A DNA stretch of 64,000 bases from Sporosarcina sp. FSL W7-1349 (GTDB taxonomy: Bacteria; Bacillota; Bacilli; Bacillales_A; Planococcaceae), in contig NZ_JBBOOK010000001.1 in assembly GCF_038003045.1 (NCBI RefSeq), forward strand, positions 558,001 through 622,000. The letters are read 5' to 3'. Below are positions 51,067-61,208 of this stretch, one piece after another. The first letter of the stretch is position 1. Each line of letters begins with the position of its first letter. The notes beneath the pieces were generated by a model. It did no database searches. It was not told the DNA's origin and was given only the letters and a program-made list of their open reading frames with translations. Made by a program: the position numbers and the translations under genes.

Positions 51067-52413
51067 ATGAAAAAAGTATTAATCGCAAACCGTGGGGAAA
51101 TCGCTGTCCGGATTATCCGCGCTTGTAAAGAACTCGACATCAAAACGGTCGCTGTCTATTCGGAAGCAGATGCAGAGGCGCTGCATGTCGAACTGGCGGA
51201 TGAGGCGTATTGCATCGGCCCTCGCTTATCGAAAGACAGTTACTTGAATTTTTCGAATATCATCAGTGTTGCCAAACTGACAGGTTGTGACGGCATTCAT
51301 CCCGGCTACGGGTTCCTTGCGGAAAATGCAAGTTTTGCCGAGCTTTGCGAAGAAGTGAATATTGAATTCATCGGTCCGACGTCGGATGCAATTTCCCGCA
51401 TGGGAACGAAAGATGTTGCCCGTGACACGATGGAACAAGCGGGCGTGCCGATTGTCCCGGGATCGGATGGTATCGTCGCGGACGAACAAGAAGCGTTGAA
51501 AGTCGCAAATGAAATCGGTTTCCCGGTCATCATTAAAGCAACCGCGGGCGGTGGAGGAAAAGGGATCCGCGTCGCACGGGATGAAGACGAATTGGTGAAA
51601 GGCATCAAGATCACCCAAAAGGAAGCGGCAGCCGCTTTCGGCAATCCGGGGGTTTACCTGGAAAAATACATCGAAGTGTTCCGTCACGTAGAAGTGCAAG
51701 TCCTAGCCGATAAATATGGGAACGCCATCCATCTCGGAGAACGGGATTGCTCGATTCAACGACGGATGCAGAAGCTCGTCGAGGAAGCACCATCGCCTGC
51801 ATTGACACCTGAACTGCGCGAACAGATGGGGGAAGCGGCGGTCAAAGCTGCACAAGCCGTCAATTATCGCGGAGCCGGGACAGTGGAGTTCATTTTCGAT
51901 CATATTAATCAAAAATTCTATTTCATGGAAATGAATACACGAATCCAAGTGGAACACCCGGTCACTGAAATGATTACAGGCATCGATTTGATCCAACAGC
52001 AGTTGAAAGTCGCTGCAGGCGAGGAGCTTGCCTATAGCCAGGATGATGTGAAAATTGACGGATGGGCCATTGAATGCCGTATTAACGCAGAAAATCCATC
52101 TAAGAATTTCATGCCGTCTCCAGGGAAAGTGACGATGTATATGCCGCCTGGCGGTTTTGGCGTCCGAGTCGATTCGGCTATGTATCCCGGCTATACGATA
52201 CCGCCGTTCTATGATTCGATGGTCGCCAAGTTGATCGTCCACGGCAATACGCGGGAAGAAGCGGTCGCCCGGATGAAACGTGCGTTGGATGAATTCATCA
52301 TCGAAGGGGTCGATACGACCATTCCGTTCCATTTGAATTTGATGGATCATGAAGTGTTCAAATCGGGCGATTTCGATACGAAGTTCCTGGAAAAATACGA
52401 TATTATGGACTAA
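51067..52413 (+). CDS. accC: Biotin carboxylase subunit of acetyl-CoA carboxylase
   Basis: A 448-aa ATP-grasp enzyme that carboxylates biotin on AccB. Features include [21 protein letters not shown], the [14 protein letters not shown] block, the glycine-rich ATP loop [15 protein letters not shown], the RDCSIQRR region, and [13 protein letters not shown]. The next gene starts within its stop codon. Confidence 0.98.
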   Translation: MKKVLIANRGEIAVRIIRACKELDIKTVAVYSEADAEALHVELADEAYCIGPRLSKDSYLNFSNIISVAKLTGCDGIHPGYGFLAENASFAELCEEVNIEFIGPTSDAISRMGTKDVARDTMEQAGVPIVPGSDGIVADEQEALKVANEIGFPVIIKATAGGGGKGIRVARDEDELVKGIKITQKEAAAAFGNPGVYLEKYIEVFRHVEVQVLADKYGNAIHLGERDCSIQRRMQKLVEEAPSPALTPELREQMGEAAVKAAQAVNYRGAGTVEFIFDHINQKFYFMEMNTRIQVEHPVTEMITGIDLIQQQLKVAAGEELAYSQDDVKIDGWAIECRINAENPSKNFMPSPGKVTMYMPPGGFGVRVDSAMYPGYTIPPFYDSMVAKLIVHGNTREEAVARMKRALDEFIIEGVDTTIPFHLNLMDHEVFKSGDFDTKFLEKYDIMD

Positions 52414-52430
52414 TGGGGAGGAGGTTCCAG

Positions 52431-52826
52431 ATGGCTGAAAAGGCAGTACCGTCGATTGCCGGCAAAGCTTCGACGGGAAATATCGAGCTGGGACGCGTCC
52501 AGCTGGCTCCTGAAGTTCTAGAAGTGATTATTGGAATTGCAACGACCGAAGTGGAAGGTGTAGCTAACACGACGGGGAACTTTGCCACCGGTGTTGCGGA
52601 AAAGTTCGGGAAAGTGAATCATGGCAAGGGCGTTAAAACGGAATGGACAGGGGACGGATTGATCGTCGATGTCTATTGCGTTGTGCAATATGGCTATTCC
52701 ATCCCGACAGTGGCGACGGAAATCCAAAAACAGATCCGCCATGCACTCTTCCATATGACCTCAATTGAAACGAAAGAGGTCAATATCCATATAACCGGTA
52801 TCGAGTTCGAAAAAGAATCGGAATAA
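52431..52826 (+). CDS. yqhY: Asp23/Gls24-family protein YqhY
   Basis: A 131-aa protein of the Asp23/Gls24 family (GRVQLAPEVLEVIIGIATTEVEGVA, then VDVYCVVQYGYSIPTVATEIQKQIRHAL). Genes for this family sit next to accBC across Firmicutes and loss of YqhY in B. subtilis perturbs acetyl-CoA carboxylase activity. The ATG at 52431 has GGAGGAGG 7 nt upstream; the ATG at 52413 that overlaps the accC stop lies before that site. Confidence 0.9.
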   Translation: MAEKAVPSIAGKASTGNIELGRVQLAPEVLEVIIGIATTEVEGVANTTGNFATGVAEKFGKVNHGKGVKTEWTGDGLIVDVYCVVQYGYSIPTVATEIQKQIRHALFHMTSIETKEVNIHITGIEFEKESE

Positions 52827-52829
52827 TCC

Positions 52830-52875
52830 AAGGGCTGTCCCAAAAGTCGGTAATCGACTTTGGGACAGCCCTTTC
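52830..52875 (+). terminator. Strong terminator hairpin after yqhY
   Basis: A long stem, AGGGCTGTCCCAAAAGTCG against CGACTTTGGGACAGCCCT, with a 5-nt loop is followed by TTTCG. Its GGGCTGTCC arm is shared with the inverted repeat at 15304. Confidence 0.85.
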
Positions 52876-53040
52876 GTTTAGGCGGTCAATACTGCTGTTT
52901 TTGAAAGTGGATATGTATGTTAAAATATAAATGAGCTTCAAATTATTCAGAATCATTATAATTTATTCTTTTGACACGTCAAATCAACTGGAAATTCTAT
53001 CGGAAATAGTTCTTTCTATCGATGGATGAGGAGGAATAGA

Positions 53041-53247
53041 ATGTTCAACTTTTTTATAATAGGTGGAATCGTTTTTGTTGTTATTTCGGGTTTGTCACTG
53101 GGGGCTTGGTCTAATGGAGCAGAGCAAAGAGCGAATTTCCATTCAGAGACAAAAGAACACCGTGGTTTCAGAGAACGAATTGCCCTGTACAGTGGAATAA
53201 TTGGTATTATTTTTTTAGGAATTGCAACGATCCTATGGATTTTTTAG
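53041..53247 (+). CDS. DUF5316-like small membrane protein
   Basis: A 68-aa protein with two helices (about 4-22 and 47-67) and the central AEQRANFHSETKEHRGFRER segment, which resembles DUF5316 proteins of Bacilli. ATG 53041 follows GAGGAGGAATAG at close spacing; the longer frame from 53026 is less likely. It lies alone between accC-yqhY and nusB, where B. subtilis has no gene. Function unknown. Confidence 0.75.
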   Translation: MFNFFIIGGIVFVVISGLSLGAWSNGAEQRANFHSETKEHRGFRERIALYSGIIGIIFLGIATILWIF

Positions 53248-53607
53248 ATAGCTATAGACACTTTTACTTGTAGCAATTCAGCATTTCTCCATAGTAACTT
53301 GTTTCTCTGAATACCTGAATTAGACCTTTTACACCATCCCTAATTATTGTCTGACAGCCTAATTTTCTTGAATCTGTTCTTATTAAAATAATTCAACAAG
53401 TTAATAACCCACTCACTGACTTCTTGATTTTTCCTAACCTTCAAAGGGTTCAATTCGCAGCTCAATCAACTCACCCGCGCTCCTGAAAAGTGTCGGAAGC
53501 GACAGCATATGAGAAAGGTTGTTTTCCTAGCTTGTTACACTGTATCCCATCCATTGAAATGTGGTATGATAAAACTTCAGAGATACAGCAGTGGAGGAGA
53601 CATTTAC
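53248..53607 (+). other. Gene-free interval before nusB
   Basis: This is 360 bp of AT-rich sequence with no supported gene or RNA. A promoter for the nusB operon is expected near TTGAAATGTGG...GATAAAAC (53555-53577), where TTGAAA and GATAAA are about 17 nt apart, but the match is only fair. Confidence 0.4.
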
Positions 53608-54024
53608 ATGAAACGACGAGAAGCGCGGGAAAAAGCGGTGCAAACGCTGTTCCAGCTGGATAATACCACAATGGAACTATCCGTTGACGAAGCGATCCAT
53701 TATATAACCGAACGTCCGGTAAACCCTTTCTATGACCAGCTTGTTCGCGGAACGGTCCAACATAAGACCGAAATCGACGCAGCCCTTATGGAGAGGCTCG
53801 AAAATTGGTCACTGGAACGGCTTCCGAAGATTGAGAGGACTGTGTTGCGGCTCGCCGTCTATGAATTGCTTTTTACCGACGATGCCCCGCACCGGGTCAT
53901 TCTCAATGAAGCGGTTGAATTATGCAAGACATTCGGGGATGAAAAGTCCGGACGTTTTGTAAACGGGGTTTTATCAAAATTCGATGAAAGATCTACTCGT
54001 AATGATTTGGAGGATGAAATATGA
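53608..54024 (+). CDS. nusB: Transcription antitermination factor NusB
   Basis: A 138-aa all-helical RNA-binding protein that acts with NusE at boxA in rRNA leaders. It has the pattern [17 protein letters not shown] at the start, [17 protein letters not shown] and [25 protein letters not shown] near the end. ATG 53608 follows GGAGGAGAC. Its last codons overlap the folD start. Confidence 0.95.
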   Translation: MKRREAREKAVQTLFQLDNTTMELSVDEAIHYITERPVNPFYDQLVRGTVQHKTEIDAALMERLENWSLERLPKIERTVLRLAVYELLFTDDAPHRVILNEAVELCKTFGDEKSGRFVNGVLSKFDERSTRNDLEDEI

Positions 54025-54893
54025 CTGGCGAACTGATTGATGGAGTTGCAATTGGAAAAGAAATACGGGAAGAAATAAAAGAAGGAGTCCGGGAACTTAC
54101 GGAAAAGGGATGCCAACCAGGCCTTGCCGTCATTCTCGTCGGTGACAATTCAGCATCCCATACATATGTGAAAAATAAACAAAAATCTAGCGTGGAAGCA
54201 GGCATGAAATCTGAACTGATCCAGTTGCCTGCCACTGTATCCGAAGAAGAACTATTGGGCCATGTGGAAAAACTGAATGAAGATGCAACCATCCATGGCA
54301 TCCTCGTCCAACTGCCATTGCCGGATCATATTGATGAAAATCTCGTTATCCGTGCGATTGCACCGGAAAAAGACGTAGACGGCTTCCATCCGGAGAATGT
54401 TGGGAAGATGATTATCGGCCAGCAGTCTTTTATCTCCTGTACCCCTTATGGGATTATCAAGCTGCTAGAGCGTACAGGAGTGGATATCCGCGGTAAACAT
54501 GCGGTCATCGTCGGGCGAAGCAATATCGTCGGCAAACCGATGGGGCAATTGCTGTTGCAACGGGATGCCACGGTGACGTATTGCCATTCGAAAACCGTGG
54601 ACTTGTCTTCTTATACAAAGCAAGCGGATATTTTGATTGTGGCAATCGGCCGGACTAAATTCATTACCGATGAATATATCAAAGACGGGGCTATCGTCAT
54701 CGATGTCGGGATGAACCGTGATGAAAACGGAAAACTATGCGGAGACGTCGATTTTGATTCGGCCAAGGAAAAAGCTTCCGCCATTACACCGGTTCCAGGC
54801 GGTGTCGGCCCGATGACGATCACGATGCTTTTGAAAAATACACTGCAAAGTGCGGAACAGGCTTTCGCTGAGGGAAGATGCCCGCAGTCATAA
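54021..54893 (+). CDS. folD: Methylenetetrahydrofolate dehydrogenase/cyclohydrolase
   Basis: A 290-aa bifunctional folate enzyme interconverting 5,10-methylene- and 10-formyl-THF. Visible motifs: [16 protein letters not shown] (catalytic Lys), [45 protein letters not shown] for NADP, and [16 protein letters not shown]. The ATG at 54021 overlaps the nusB stop. Confidence 0.97.
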   Translation: MTGELIDGVAIGKEIREEIKEGVRELTEKGCQPGLAVILVGDNSASHTYVKNKQKSSVEAGMKSELIQLPATVSEEELLGHVEKLNEDATIHGILVQLPLPDHIDENLVIRAIAPEKDVDGFHPENVGKMIIGQQSFISCTPYGIIKLLERTGVDIRGKHAVIVGRSNIVGKPMGQLLLQRDATVTYCHSKTVDLSSYTKQADILIVAIGRTKFITDEYIKDGAIVIDVGMNRDENGKLCGDVDFDSAKEKASAITPVPGGVGPMTITMLLKNTLQSAEQAFAEGRCPQS

Positions 54894-54908
54894 TAACGAA
54901 CACGACGG

Positions 54909-54940
54909 ACGCTGTTTTCCATTGGAAAGACAGCGTTTCT
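54909..54940 (+). terminator. Hairpin between folD and xseA, possible weak terminator
   Basis: ACGCTGTTTTCC pairs with GGAAAGACAGCGT (one mismatch), followed by TTTCT only. Partial termination or mRNA processing is possible. Confidence 0.45.
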
Positions 54941-54968
54941 GTACGTCATTGAACAGGAGGCGGTGCAG

Positions 54969-56324
54969 TTGGCCGGGAATCCTTATTTATCTGTACAAGC
55001 GCTGACGAAATATGTGAAACGAAAATTCGACGCCGATCCCCATTTGCGCAATGTATATGTAAAAGGGGAGTTATCGAACGTCAAAAGCCATCCGAGCGGT
55101 CACCTCTATTTTACGTTGAAAGATGAAAAGAGCAGAATCCAGGCAGCGATGTTCCGGTCTGCAGCAAGCGGTTTGCAATTCAGGCCGGAAAACGGCATGA
55201 ATGTGCTCATCACTGGCGATGTCACCGTCTATGAAGCGAGCGGGCAATATCAATTATACGCTCAGACGATGCAGCCCGATGGAATTGGAGCTCTCTATCT
55301 TGCATTCGAGCAATTGAAAGAGAGTTTGGGAAAAGAAGGATTATTCGATTCGCGATGGAAACAGCCATTGCCGCCGTTCCCGCAAAAGGTCGGGGTCATC
55401 ACGGCGCAGTCGGGAGCGGCCATACAAGACATTTGCACGACAATTGGCAGGCGTTATCCTTTGGCGGAAATTATTCTTTTTCCAGCGATCGTTCAAGGAC
55501 CACAAGCGGCGCCTTCCATCATTCAATCGATTGCGCAGGCAGAGGCCTACGGTTCGATCGATGTACTGATCGTCGGCCGTGGAGGCGGCTCGATCGAGGA
55601 TCTTTGGGCTTTTAATGAAGAATCCGTTGCAAGAGCCATCTTCTCCTGCCGAATTCCTATCATCAGTGCTGTCGGACATGAAACGGATACGACCATCGCG
55701 GATTTCGTCTCCGATCGCAGAGCGCCTACGCCGACAGCGGCCGCTGAAATGGCGGTTCCGGCAAGGGAGGAATTGATCGAACGGCTATTGGACCGCAAAC
55801 GGATGTTGTATCGTTCCCTATCCAATCAGATCCAGGTGGAACGGAAACGTCTGGCATCCGCGCAATCTTCGTATCCTTTGCAATTTCCGGAACGATTGTA
55901 CCGTCCTTTCATGGAACGGCTGATCGGTTTGGAAGGCCGGCTGGACCGGAGCCGGACCGATTTGACGACTCGGCAAAAAAGCGAACTGCAAAGACTTCAC
56001 TCTCTTTTGACGTTTTATGCTCCGGAAAAGCAGATCAAAGAAAGCAGCCGTCTCGTCGATGCGTTGACCGAAAGGCTGACCCGGGCCGCCTACCAGCAGC
56101 TCAGAGGAAAGGATGAAAGTTTCAAATCGGCCATCCGCATGCTGCAAGCTTTGAATCCACTGGCCGTCATGGATCGGGGGTTTTCGATTCTCTACCAAAA
56201 TGGCAAAGTGGCAAACTCCGTCCAACAGCTGGAAGTCGGGGATGAGATTGAGATCCGGTTGCAGGATGGCGTGGTCGAAGCGAAGATCCAATCGCTCACC
56301 GCACAAAATGGGGAGGAAATATAA
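54969..56324 (+). CDS. xseA: Exodeoxyribonuclease VII large subunit
   Basis: A 451-aa nuclease subunit that degrades single-stranded DNA. It has an N-terminal OB fold (YLSVQALTKYVKRKFDADPHLRNVYVKGELSN), the catalytic domain with GVITAQSGAAIQDI, VGRGGGSIEDLWAFNEE and SAVGHETDTTIADFVSDRRAPTPTAAAE, and a coiled-coil region. TTG 54969 is 8 nt after AGGAGG; GTG 54963 is too close to it. It overlaps nothing upstream and is directly joined to xseB. Confidence 0.95.
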   Translation: MAGNPYLSVQALTKYVKRKFDADPHLRNVYVKGELSNVKSHPSGHLYFTLKDEKSRIQAAMFRSAASGLQFRPENGMNVLITGDVTVYEASGQYQLYAQTMQPDGIGALYLAFEQLKESLGKEGLFDSRWKQPLPPFPQKVGVITAQSGAAIQDICTTIGRRYPLAEIILFPAIVQGPQAAPSIIQSIAQAEAYGSIDVLIVGRGGGSIEDLWAFNEESVARAIFSCRIPIISAVGHETDTTIADFVSDRRAPTPTAAAEMAVPAREELIERLLDRKRMLYRSLSNQIQVERKRLASAQSSYPLQFPERLYRPFMERLIGLEGRLDRSRTDLTTRQKSELQRLHSLLTFYAPEKQIKESSRLVDALTERLTRAAYQQLRGKDESFKSAIRMLQALNPLAVMDRGFSILYQNGKVANSVQQLEVGDEIEIRLQDGVVEAKIQSLTAQNGEEI

Positions 56325-56567
56325 ATGGAAAAAGAAGCAATCCGCTTTGAAGAGGCCATGTACAAACTGGAAGAAGTCGTCCAGAAATTAGAAACCGGCG
56401 ATGTGCCGTTGGAAGATGCGATTCTTTTATATAAAAAAGGGATGGAACTGTCCGCTTATTGTCACAATAAATTACAGGACGCTGAAAAACAACTCATCTC
56501 CATAATTGATAAAGAGGGCAATCAAACGGAATTCGACCCTTCGAAAGGTGGAGATACGAATGCATGA
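56325..56567 (+). CDS. xseB: Exodeoxyribonuclease VII small subunit
   Basis: An 80-aa helical-hairpin protein with the family pattern FEEAMYKLEEVVQKLETGDVPLE and LYKKGMELSAYCHNKLQDAEKQL. It starts immediately after the xseA stop, with GGGGAGG upstream, and overlaps the ispA start by 8 nt. Confidence 0.95.
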   Translation: MEKEAIRFEEAMYKLEEVVQKLETGDVPLEDAILLYKKGMELSAYCHNKLQDAEKQLISIIDKEGNQTEFDPSKGGDTNA

Positions 56568-57444
56568 AGCATTACAACAATTCATTGAAACCCGCTTGCC
56601 ATTGATTGATCAGCGGTTGCACGAACTAATAATGGCGACAAATATGCCGGAAAACTTGAAAAAAGCAATGGCTTATTCCGTGGATGCCGGAGGGAAGCGG
56701 ATTCGGCCTCTCCTCGTCCTTGCCACTCTCCAAGATATCGGAAAACGTTCGGACGATGCACTGACGGTTGCATGTGCGGTCGAGATGATCCATACATATT
56801 CCCTAATCCATGATGATCTACCGTGTATGGATGACGACGATTTCAGGCGGGGCAAGCCGACGAACCATAAAGTATTCGGAGAAGCGGTGGCCGTTCTTGC
56901 GGGAGATGCTTTGCAAGCGTTGGCATTCCGCAGTCTGACCGAACTCGGCTCCACGCCGCCGGAAAAGGCGGTTGCGATCATGAAGCTACTTGGCTCCGCA
57001 TCAGGGGCTGAAGGAATGGTCGGCGGCCAAATATTAGACATGGAAGGCGAGGACAAGCAGCTATCCTTGGAGGAATTGGAAACCGTCCATTTGAATAAGA
57101 CGGGTGCTCTTCTATCGTTCTGTATCGAAGCGGGCGCCATCCTTGGCGATCTGGATGAGAAAGGATCCGCCCAGTTACGGACCTATGCCAAAAATATCGG
57201 GCTCGCTTTCCAAATCAAGGATGACATTTTGGACATCACTTCGACGACCGAGCAATTAGGGAAGACCGCCGGCAGCGATACGTCGAGCCAGAAATCCACC
57301 TATCCTTCCCTCCTTGGGTTGGAAGGGGCAATCGAACGTCTGGAATACCACCATCAAACAGCGAAAGAAGCGATTGGTTTCCTTGGTGATGATTCAAGCA
57401 TGCTTGGGATGTTTGCCGATTATATCGTGGAACGGAACAGCTGA
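56560..57444 (+). CDS. ispA: Farnesyl/geranyl diphosphate synthase
   Basis: A 294-aa prenyl elongase condensing IPP with DMAPP or GPP. The first Asp-rich motif is DDLPCMDDDDFRRGKPTNHK (starting at 85) and the second is QIKDDILD; GGKRIRPLLVL binds the pyrophosphate. ATG 56560 follows AAGGTGGAG; the frame extension to 56506 lies inside xseB. With dxs downstream it places two isoprenoid steps side by side. Confidence 0.95.
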   Translation: MHEALQQFIETRLPLIDQRLHELIMATNMPENLKKAMAYSVDAGGKRIRPLLVLATLQDIGKRSDDALTVACAVEMIHTYSLIHDDLPCMDDDDFRRGKPTNHKVFGEAVAVLAGDALQALAFRSLTELGSTPPEKAVAIMKLLGSASGAEGMVGGQILDMEGEDKQLSLEELETVHLNKTGALLSFCIEAGAILGDLDEKGSAQLRTYAKNIGLAFQIKDDILDITSTTEQLGKTAGSDTSSQKSTYPSLLGLEGAIERLEYHHQTAKEAIGFLGDDSSMLGMFADYIVERNS

Positions 57445-57456
57445 GCGAACAAGTTG

Positions 57457-57484
57457 TTGTTTAGGGCGTCCTTCTTGTTATAAT
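57457..57484 (+). promoter_or_regulatory. Sigma-A promoter upstream of the dxs leader/RNA
   Basis: TTGTTT (57457-57462), 16 nt, perfect TATAAT (57479-57484). It points to transcription starting near 57491, over 400 nt before the dxs start codon. Confidence 0.65.
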
Positions 57485-57490
57485 GTACTA

Positions 57491-57660
57491 AGCGAATCGT
57501 CATCTTTGTTCAGCTGAAGATTCCCACCTCCATGGGGGCGGGGAGAATGTGTAAGCATTCCCTATTCATCAGGTTACAAACTCCCGCCGAACAAAGATTG
57601 GAGCCTCCGAAGCACACGATGTGGCGTTATTGTCGACAGGCGGATGTCACGGATTATTAA
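57491..57660 (+). ncRNA. Structured putative RNA: dxs leader or independent small RNA
   Basis: A perfect 10-bp closing stem, ATCTTTGTTC (57502-57511) with GAACAAAGAT (57589-57598), encloses a CCCaCCTCC/GGGGcGGGG hairpin (about 57523-57543) and a GAATG-tgtaag-CATTC hairpin (about 57545-57561). GGCGGGGAG (57537-57545) can instead pair with CTCCCGCC (57581-57588), so two exclusive folds exist. CACA-cga-TGTG and TGTCGACA follow. I do not recognise a known riboswitch class or 6S RNA. The strong promoter in front supports transcription. Confidence 0.45.
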
Positions 57661-57690
57661 GGGGAAATCAGAAATAGCATACTTGAGTGT

Positions 57691-57880
57691 GCCTTAATTT
57701 CTGCAAAGTGGGCAGAGATACGGAAATCGAACCCTTCGCTGTTCGAGAGTCGTGCCTTAATTTCCGCGAAGGGCGCAGAAATATGGCGAATCGAACCTTT
57801 TGCAGTTCGAGAGTCGTGCCTTAATTTCTGCAAAATGCGCAGAAATACGGCAAATCGAACCCTTCGCTGTTCGATTCGCA
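57691..57880 (+). repeat. Three tandem copies of a 63-64 bp hairpin-rich repeat
   Basis: Units begin at 57691, 57754 and 57818 with GCCTTAATTTC and share ATCGAACC, then TTCGAgAGTC in the first two and GTTCGATTCGC in the last. Each can form ATTTCTGC/GCAGAAAT-like and TCGAAC/GTTCGA hairpins. The copies differ at several bases. They lie between the putative RNA and the dxs ribosome-binding site. No coding capacity is apparent on either strand. Confidence 0.8.
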
Positions 57881-57904
57881 ATCATTTTATGAAGGTGTGT
57901 GATA

Positions 57905-59812
57905 ATGATGGATCTGACTGAGATTACAAGTCCATCTTTTTTAAAGAACCTGAATCGCGAAGAGTTGATGGAGCTTGCGGAGGAAATCAGGAAGTTCCTC
58001 ATTGAGAAATGCTCCGTGACTGGAGGCCATATCGGTCCGAACTTGGGGGTCGTCGAATTGACGCTCGCTTTGCATCACTGTTTCGATAGCCCGGACGACA
58101 AAATCATCTGGGACGTCGGCCACCAGTCATATGTCCATAAAATCCTGACGGGACGGGCTTGTCAATTTGATTCGATCAGGCAATATAAAGGTCTTTGCGG
58201 TTTTCCTAAGATGACGGAAAGCGAACATGACGTCTGGGAAACCGGCCATAGTTCCACCTCTCTGTCTGCTGCTATGGGCATGGCTGCCGCAAGGGATATT
58301 AAAGGGGAATCCAATTATGTGATTCCTGTCATCGGCGACGGTGCTTTGACGGGCGGTATGGCATTGGAGGCGCTTAATCATATCGGGCATGAAAAGACGA
58401 ATATGATTGTCGTTTTGAATGACAATGAAATGTCGATCGCTCCGAATGTGGGCGCTCTTCACAACGTCCTGGGCAAGCTGCGGACAGCGGGCAAGTATAA
58501 TACGGCCAAGGACGAACTGGAATATATTTTAAAACGGATCCCGGCAATCGGAGGCAAAGTGGCTGCAGCTGCCGAACGAGTGAAAGATAGCCTGAAATAT
58601 TTGCTCGTAACAGGGGTCTTTTTCGAGGAGCTCGGATTTACGTATTTGGGTCCAGTCGATGGACATGATTTCACGGAGCTGGAGCGAAATTTCCAATACG
58701 CGAAAAAAGTAGAAGGACCGGTCCTTCTCCATGTAATTACGAAAAAGGGGAAAGGGTATCTGCCAGCTGAACACGATAAAATCGGAACTTGGCATGGGAC
58801 AGGCCCTTATAAGATTGAAACCGGGGCCTTCGTTAAATCAGTTTCCACAGCACCTTCCTGGAGTGGGCTGATTGCCGAGACGGTCAGGACATTGGCGCGG
58901 AATGATAGAAGGATCGTCGCCATCACGCCGGCTATGCCGGTCGGGTCCAAGCTGGAATCGTTCGCTGCAGAATTTCCGGATCGCTTCTTTGATGTGGGTA
59001 TTGCGGAACAGCATGCGGCCACGATGGCGGCAGGTCTTGCCACGCAGGGAATGAAACCATTCCTTGCGATTTACTCGACCTTCCTTCAACGTGCGTATGA
59101 TCAGGTGCTCCATGATATATCCAGGCAAAACTTGAATGTCTTCATCGGAATCGACCGCGCCGGCCTCGTTGGTGCAGACGGCGAAACCCACCAGGGCGTT
59201 TTTGATATCGCCTTTTTGAGACATTTGCCGAATATGGTCATTATGATGCCGAAGGATGAAAACGAAGGCCAGCATATGGTGAAAACGGCCATCGACTATG
59301 ATACGGGTCCAATTGCACTGCGTTATCCACGGGGCAACGGGCTGGGCGTACCAATGGATGCAGAACCGCATCCAATTCCGATCGGCTCTTGGGAAGTGCT
59401 GCGAGAAGGTTCGGACATCGCTGTCTTGACATTCGGAACGACTATACCGATGGCTTTGAAGGCGGCCGAAAAGATGATGTCAAAAGGGATCGGTGTGAAA
59501 GTGATCAACGCCCGTTTCATCAAACCGATGGATACGGCTATGCTTGATGAACTGTTACGTTCCGGTATGCCTTTCATCACGTTGGAGGAAGCTGTGCTTG
59601 CGGGCGGTTTCGGAAGCGCCGTTTTGGAATATGCGAATGATCAACACTATTCCACTTCCATGATCCGGCGAATGGGGATTCCGGATCGTTATATTGAACA
59701 TGGCAGTGTGGAAGAGCTGATGACGGAACTTGGCTTGACCGCCGATCATCTGGCGGACGAATTGGAAGAGATGGTTTATAGCCAAGTTACGAAGAGGGAA
59801 CGTCTAGGATGA
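57905..59812 (+). CDS. dxs: 1-deoxy-D-xylulose-5-phosphate synthase
   Basis: A 635-aa ThDP enzyme making DXP from pyruvate and glyceraldehyde 3-phosphate, the entry to the MEP isoprenoid pathway. Motifs: [33 protein letters not shown], the ThDP motif [18 protein letters not shown]...[12 protein letters not shown], the transketolase-like catalytic Glu in [17 protein letters not shown], and [18 protein letters not shown] 57905 has AAGGTG 6 nt upstream; ATG 57908 and GTG 57899 are alternatives. It overlaps tlyA by 4 nt. Confidence 0.96.
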   Translation: MMDLTEITSPSFLKNLNREELMELAEEIRKFLIEKCSVTGGHIGPNLGVVELTLALHHCFDSPDDKIIWDVGHQSYVHKILTGRACQFDSIRQYKGLCGFPKMTESEHDVWETGHSSTSLSAAMGMAAARDIKGESNYVIPVIGDGALTGGMALEALNHIGHEKTNMIVVLNDNEMSIAPNVGALHNVLGKLRTAGKYNTAKDELEYILKRIPAIGGKVAAAAERVKDSLKYLLVTGVFFEELGFTYLGPVDGHDFTELERNFQYAKKVEGPVLLHVITKKGKGYLPAEHDKIGTWHGTGPYKIETGAFVKSVSTAPSWSGLIAETVRTLARNDRRIVAITPAMPVGSKLESFAAEFPDRFFDVGIAEQHAATMAAGLATQGMKPFLAIYSTFLQRAYDQVLHDISRQNLNVFIGIDRAGLVGADGETHQGVFDIAFLRHLPNMVIMMPKDENEGQHMVKTAIDYDTGPIALRYPRGNGLGVPMDAEPHPIPIGSWEVLREGSDIAVLTFGTTIPMALKAAEKMMSKGIGVKVINARFIKPMDTAMLDELLRSGMPFITLEEAVLAGGFGSAVLEYANDQHYSTSMIRRMGIPDRYIEHGSVEELMTELGLTADHLADELEEMVYSQVTKRERLG

Positions 59813-60627
59813 GCCGGATCGAGAAGGAGCGGGTCGACGTGTTGCTCGTCGCCCGCGGGCTCGTAGATACACGAGAACAAGCGAAACGGTCCATCATGGC
59901 CGGGATTGTCTATTCTGCCGAAACACGGTTGGACAAACCCGGGGAGAAAATTCCGGTTGATGCCCCGTTGACCGTCAAAGGGTCCGCTCTCAAATACGTT
60001 AGCCGGGGCGGACTCAAGTTGGAAAAGGCTCTAGAAGTGTTCGATGTCACAGTCCAAGATAAAATTGTTCTGGACATCGGCTCTTCTACAGGAGGATTCA
60101 CCGATTGCGCCTTGCAAAACGGAGCGAAGCATTGCTACGCATTGGACGTCGGCTATAACCAATTGGCTTGGAAAATCAGGCAAGATCCCCGGGTCACTGT
60201 AATGGAACGAACCAATTTCCGGCATGCCACTCCTGATATGTTTACGGAAGGATTGCCTGAATTTGCGACAATCGATGTCTCTTTCATCTCATTGGAACTC
60301 ATCTTTCCCGCTTTGAAACGAATTCTGGTGGAGGGCGGGGATGTGATCGCTCTTGTGAAACCGCAATTCGAAGCCGGTAAAGGGAAAGTGGGGAAGAAAG
60401 GCGTCGTCCGGGAGAAGGACATCCATCTAGATGTATTGATCAAAATTGCAACAGCTTCCGCAACGGAAGGATTTGAATTGCGAGACGCCTCCTTCTCGCC
60501 CGTAACGGGGGGAGAAGGGAATATTGAGTTCCTTTTCCATTTACGTTCGGTTCGGGAAGTGGAACCGATGTTGGATGAGCAGTCATTTAAGGAATTGATT
60601 GAAGAAGCACATAAGAGTTTACAATAG
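59809..60627 (+). CDS. tlyA: TlyA-family rRNA 2'-O-methyltransferase (YqxC)
   Basis: A 272-aa protein with an N-terminal S4 RNA-binding domain ([29 protein letters not shown]) and an FtsJ-like Rossmann methyltransferase domain ([29 protein letters not shown]). It is annotated as hemolysin TlyA or YqxC; characterised members methylate 16S/23S rRNA. The start overlaps the dxs stop (ATGA). A GC-rich hairpin follows the gene. Confidence 0.93.
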   Translation: MSRIEKERVDVLLVARGLVDTREQAKRSIMAGIVYSAETRLDKPGEKIPVDAPLTVKGSALKYVSRGGLKLEKALEVFDVTVQDKIVLDIGSSTGGFTDCALQNGAKHCYALDVGYNQLAWKIRQDPRVTVMERTNFRHATPDMFTEGLPEFATIDVSFISLELIFPALKRILVEGGDVIALVKPQFEAGKGKVGKKGVVREKDIHLDVLIKIATASATEGFELRDASFSPVTGGEGNIEFLFHLRSVREVEPMLDEQSFKELIEEAHKSLQ

Positions 60628-60650
60628 CGCGCATTTTTTGTGCGCTTTTC
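60626..60650 (+). terminator. Hairpin after tlyA, probable terminator
   Basis: AGCGCGCA pairs with TGTGCGCT across a T-rich loop and is followed by TTTC. The weak T-run may allow read-through into argR. Confidence 0.6.
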
Positions 60651-60720
60651 ATTAACCGATCAACCTCCCGAATGGAATGGCAATCGGATGGTTTCACAAA
60701 TATGTATCGGAGTGATGGAA

Positions 60721-61170
60721 TTGAATAAAGGGCAGAGACATATACGGATCCGGGATATCATTTCAAATTTCGAAATCGAAACACAGGACCAGCTTGTCGA
60801 TTTCTTGAAAAAGTCAGGCGTGGCTGTCACCCAAGCGACCGTCTCCCGTGATATTAAGGAAATGCATCTCATCAAGGTCCCTTTGCAGGATGGACGGTAT
60901 AAGTATAGCTTGCCGACGTCCCAACGGTTTAACACAGAGGAAAAATTGCAGCGGATGATGACAGATGCTTTTGTCAGTATCGATAGCGCTGGTTATTTTA
61001 TCATTCTGAAAACGATTCCTGGAAATGCTCATGCGGTCGGATCCCTCATTGACCAACTCGGTTGGGAGGACATTCTCGGCACAATTTGCGGGGATGATAC
61101 TTGTTTGATCATCTGCCGGGAGGAACCGCTTACCATTGAGGTAAGGGAAAGACTGTTGGCCATGCTTTGA
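60721..61170 (+). CDS. argR: Arginine repressor/activator
   Basis: A 149-aa regulator of arginine biosynthesis and catabolism (AhrC in B. subtilis). The winged helix holds [21 protein letters not shown] and the recognition segment [18 protein letters not shown]. The C-terminal hexamerisation and arginine-binding domain has the diagnostic [17 protein letters not shown] 60721 is 8 nt after GGAG and gives MNKGQRHI, the usual family start; longer starts from 60640 are unsupported. Confidence 0.96.
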   Translation: MNKGQRHIRIRDIISNFEIETQDQLVDFLKKSGVAVTQATVSRDIKEMHLIKVPLQDGRYKYSLPTSQRFNTEEKLQRMMTDAFVSIDSAGYFIILKTIPGNAHAVGSLIDQLGWEDILGTICGDDTCLIICREEPLTIEVRERLLAML

Positions 61171-61208
61171 ACTGATCGGCAGGGAAATGCAAAAGAGGTG
61201 AGCGTAAA

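Noticed and set aside
52830..52875. Insertion-sequence end at the yqhY hairpin
   Set aside because: The hairpin is compact, directly follows a stop codon and carries a terminator-like tail. No transposase or second end is near, so a terminator explains it.
57691..57880. CRISPR-like array
   Set aside because: There are three contiguous 63-64 bp units with no unique spacers between constant repeats, and no cas genes nearby.
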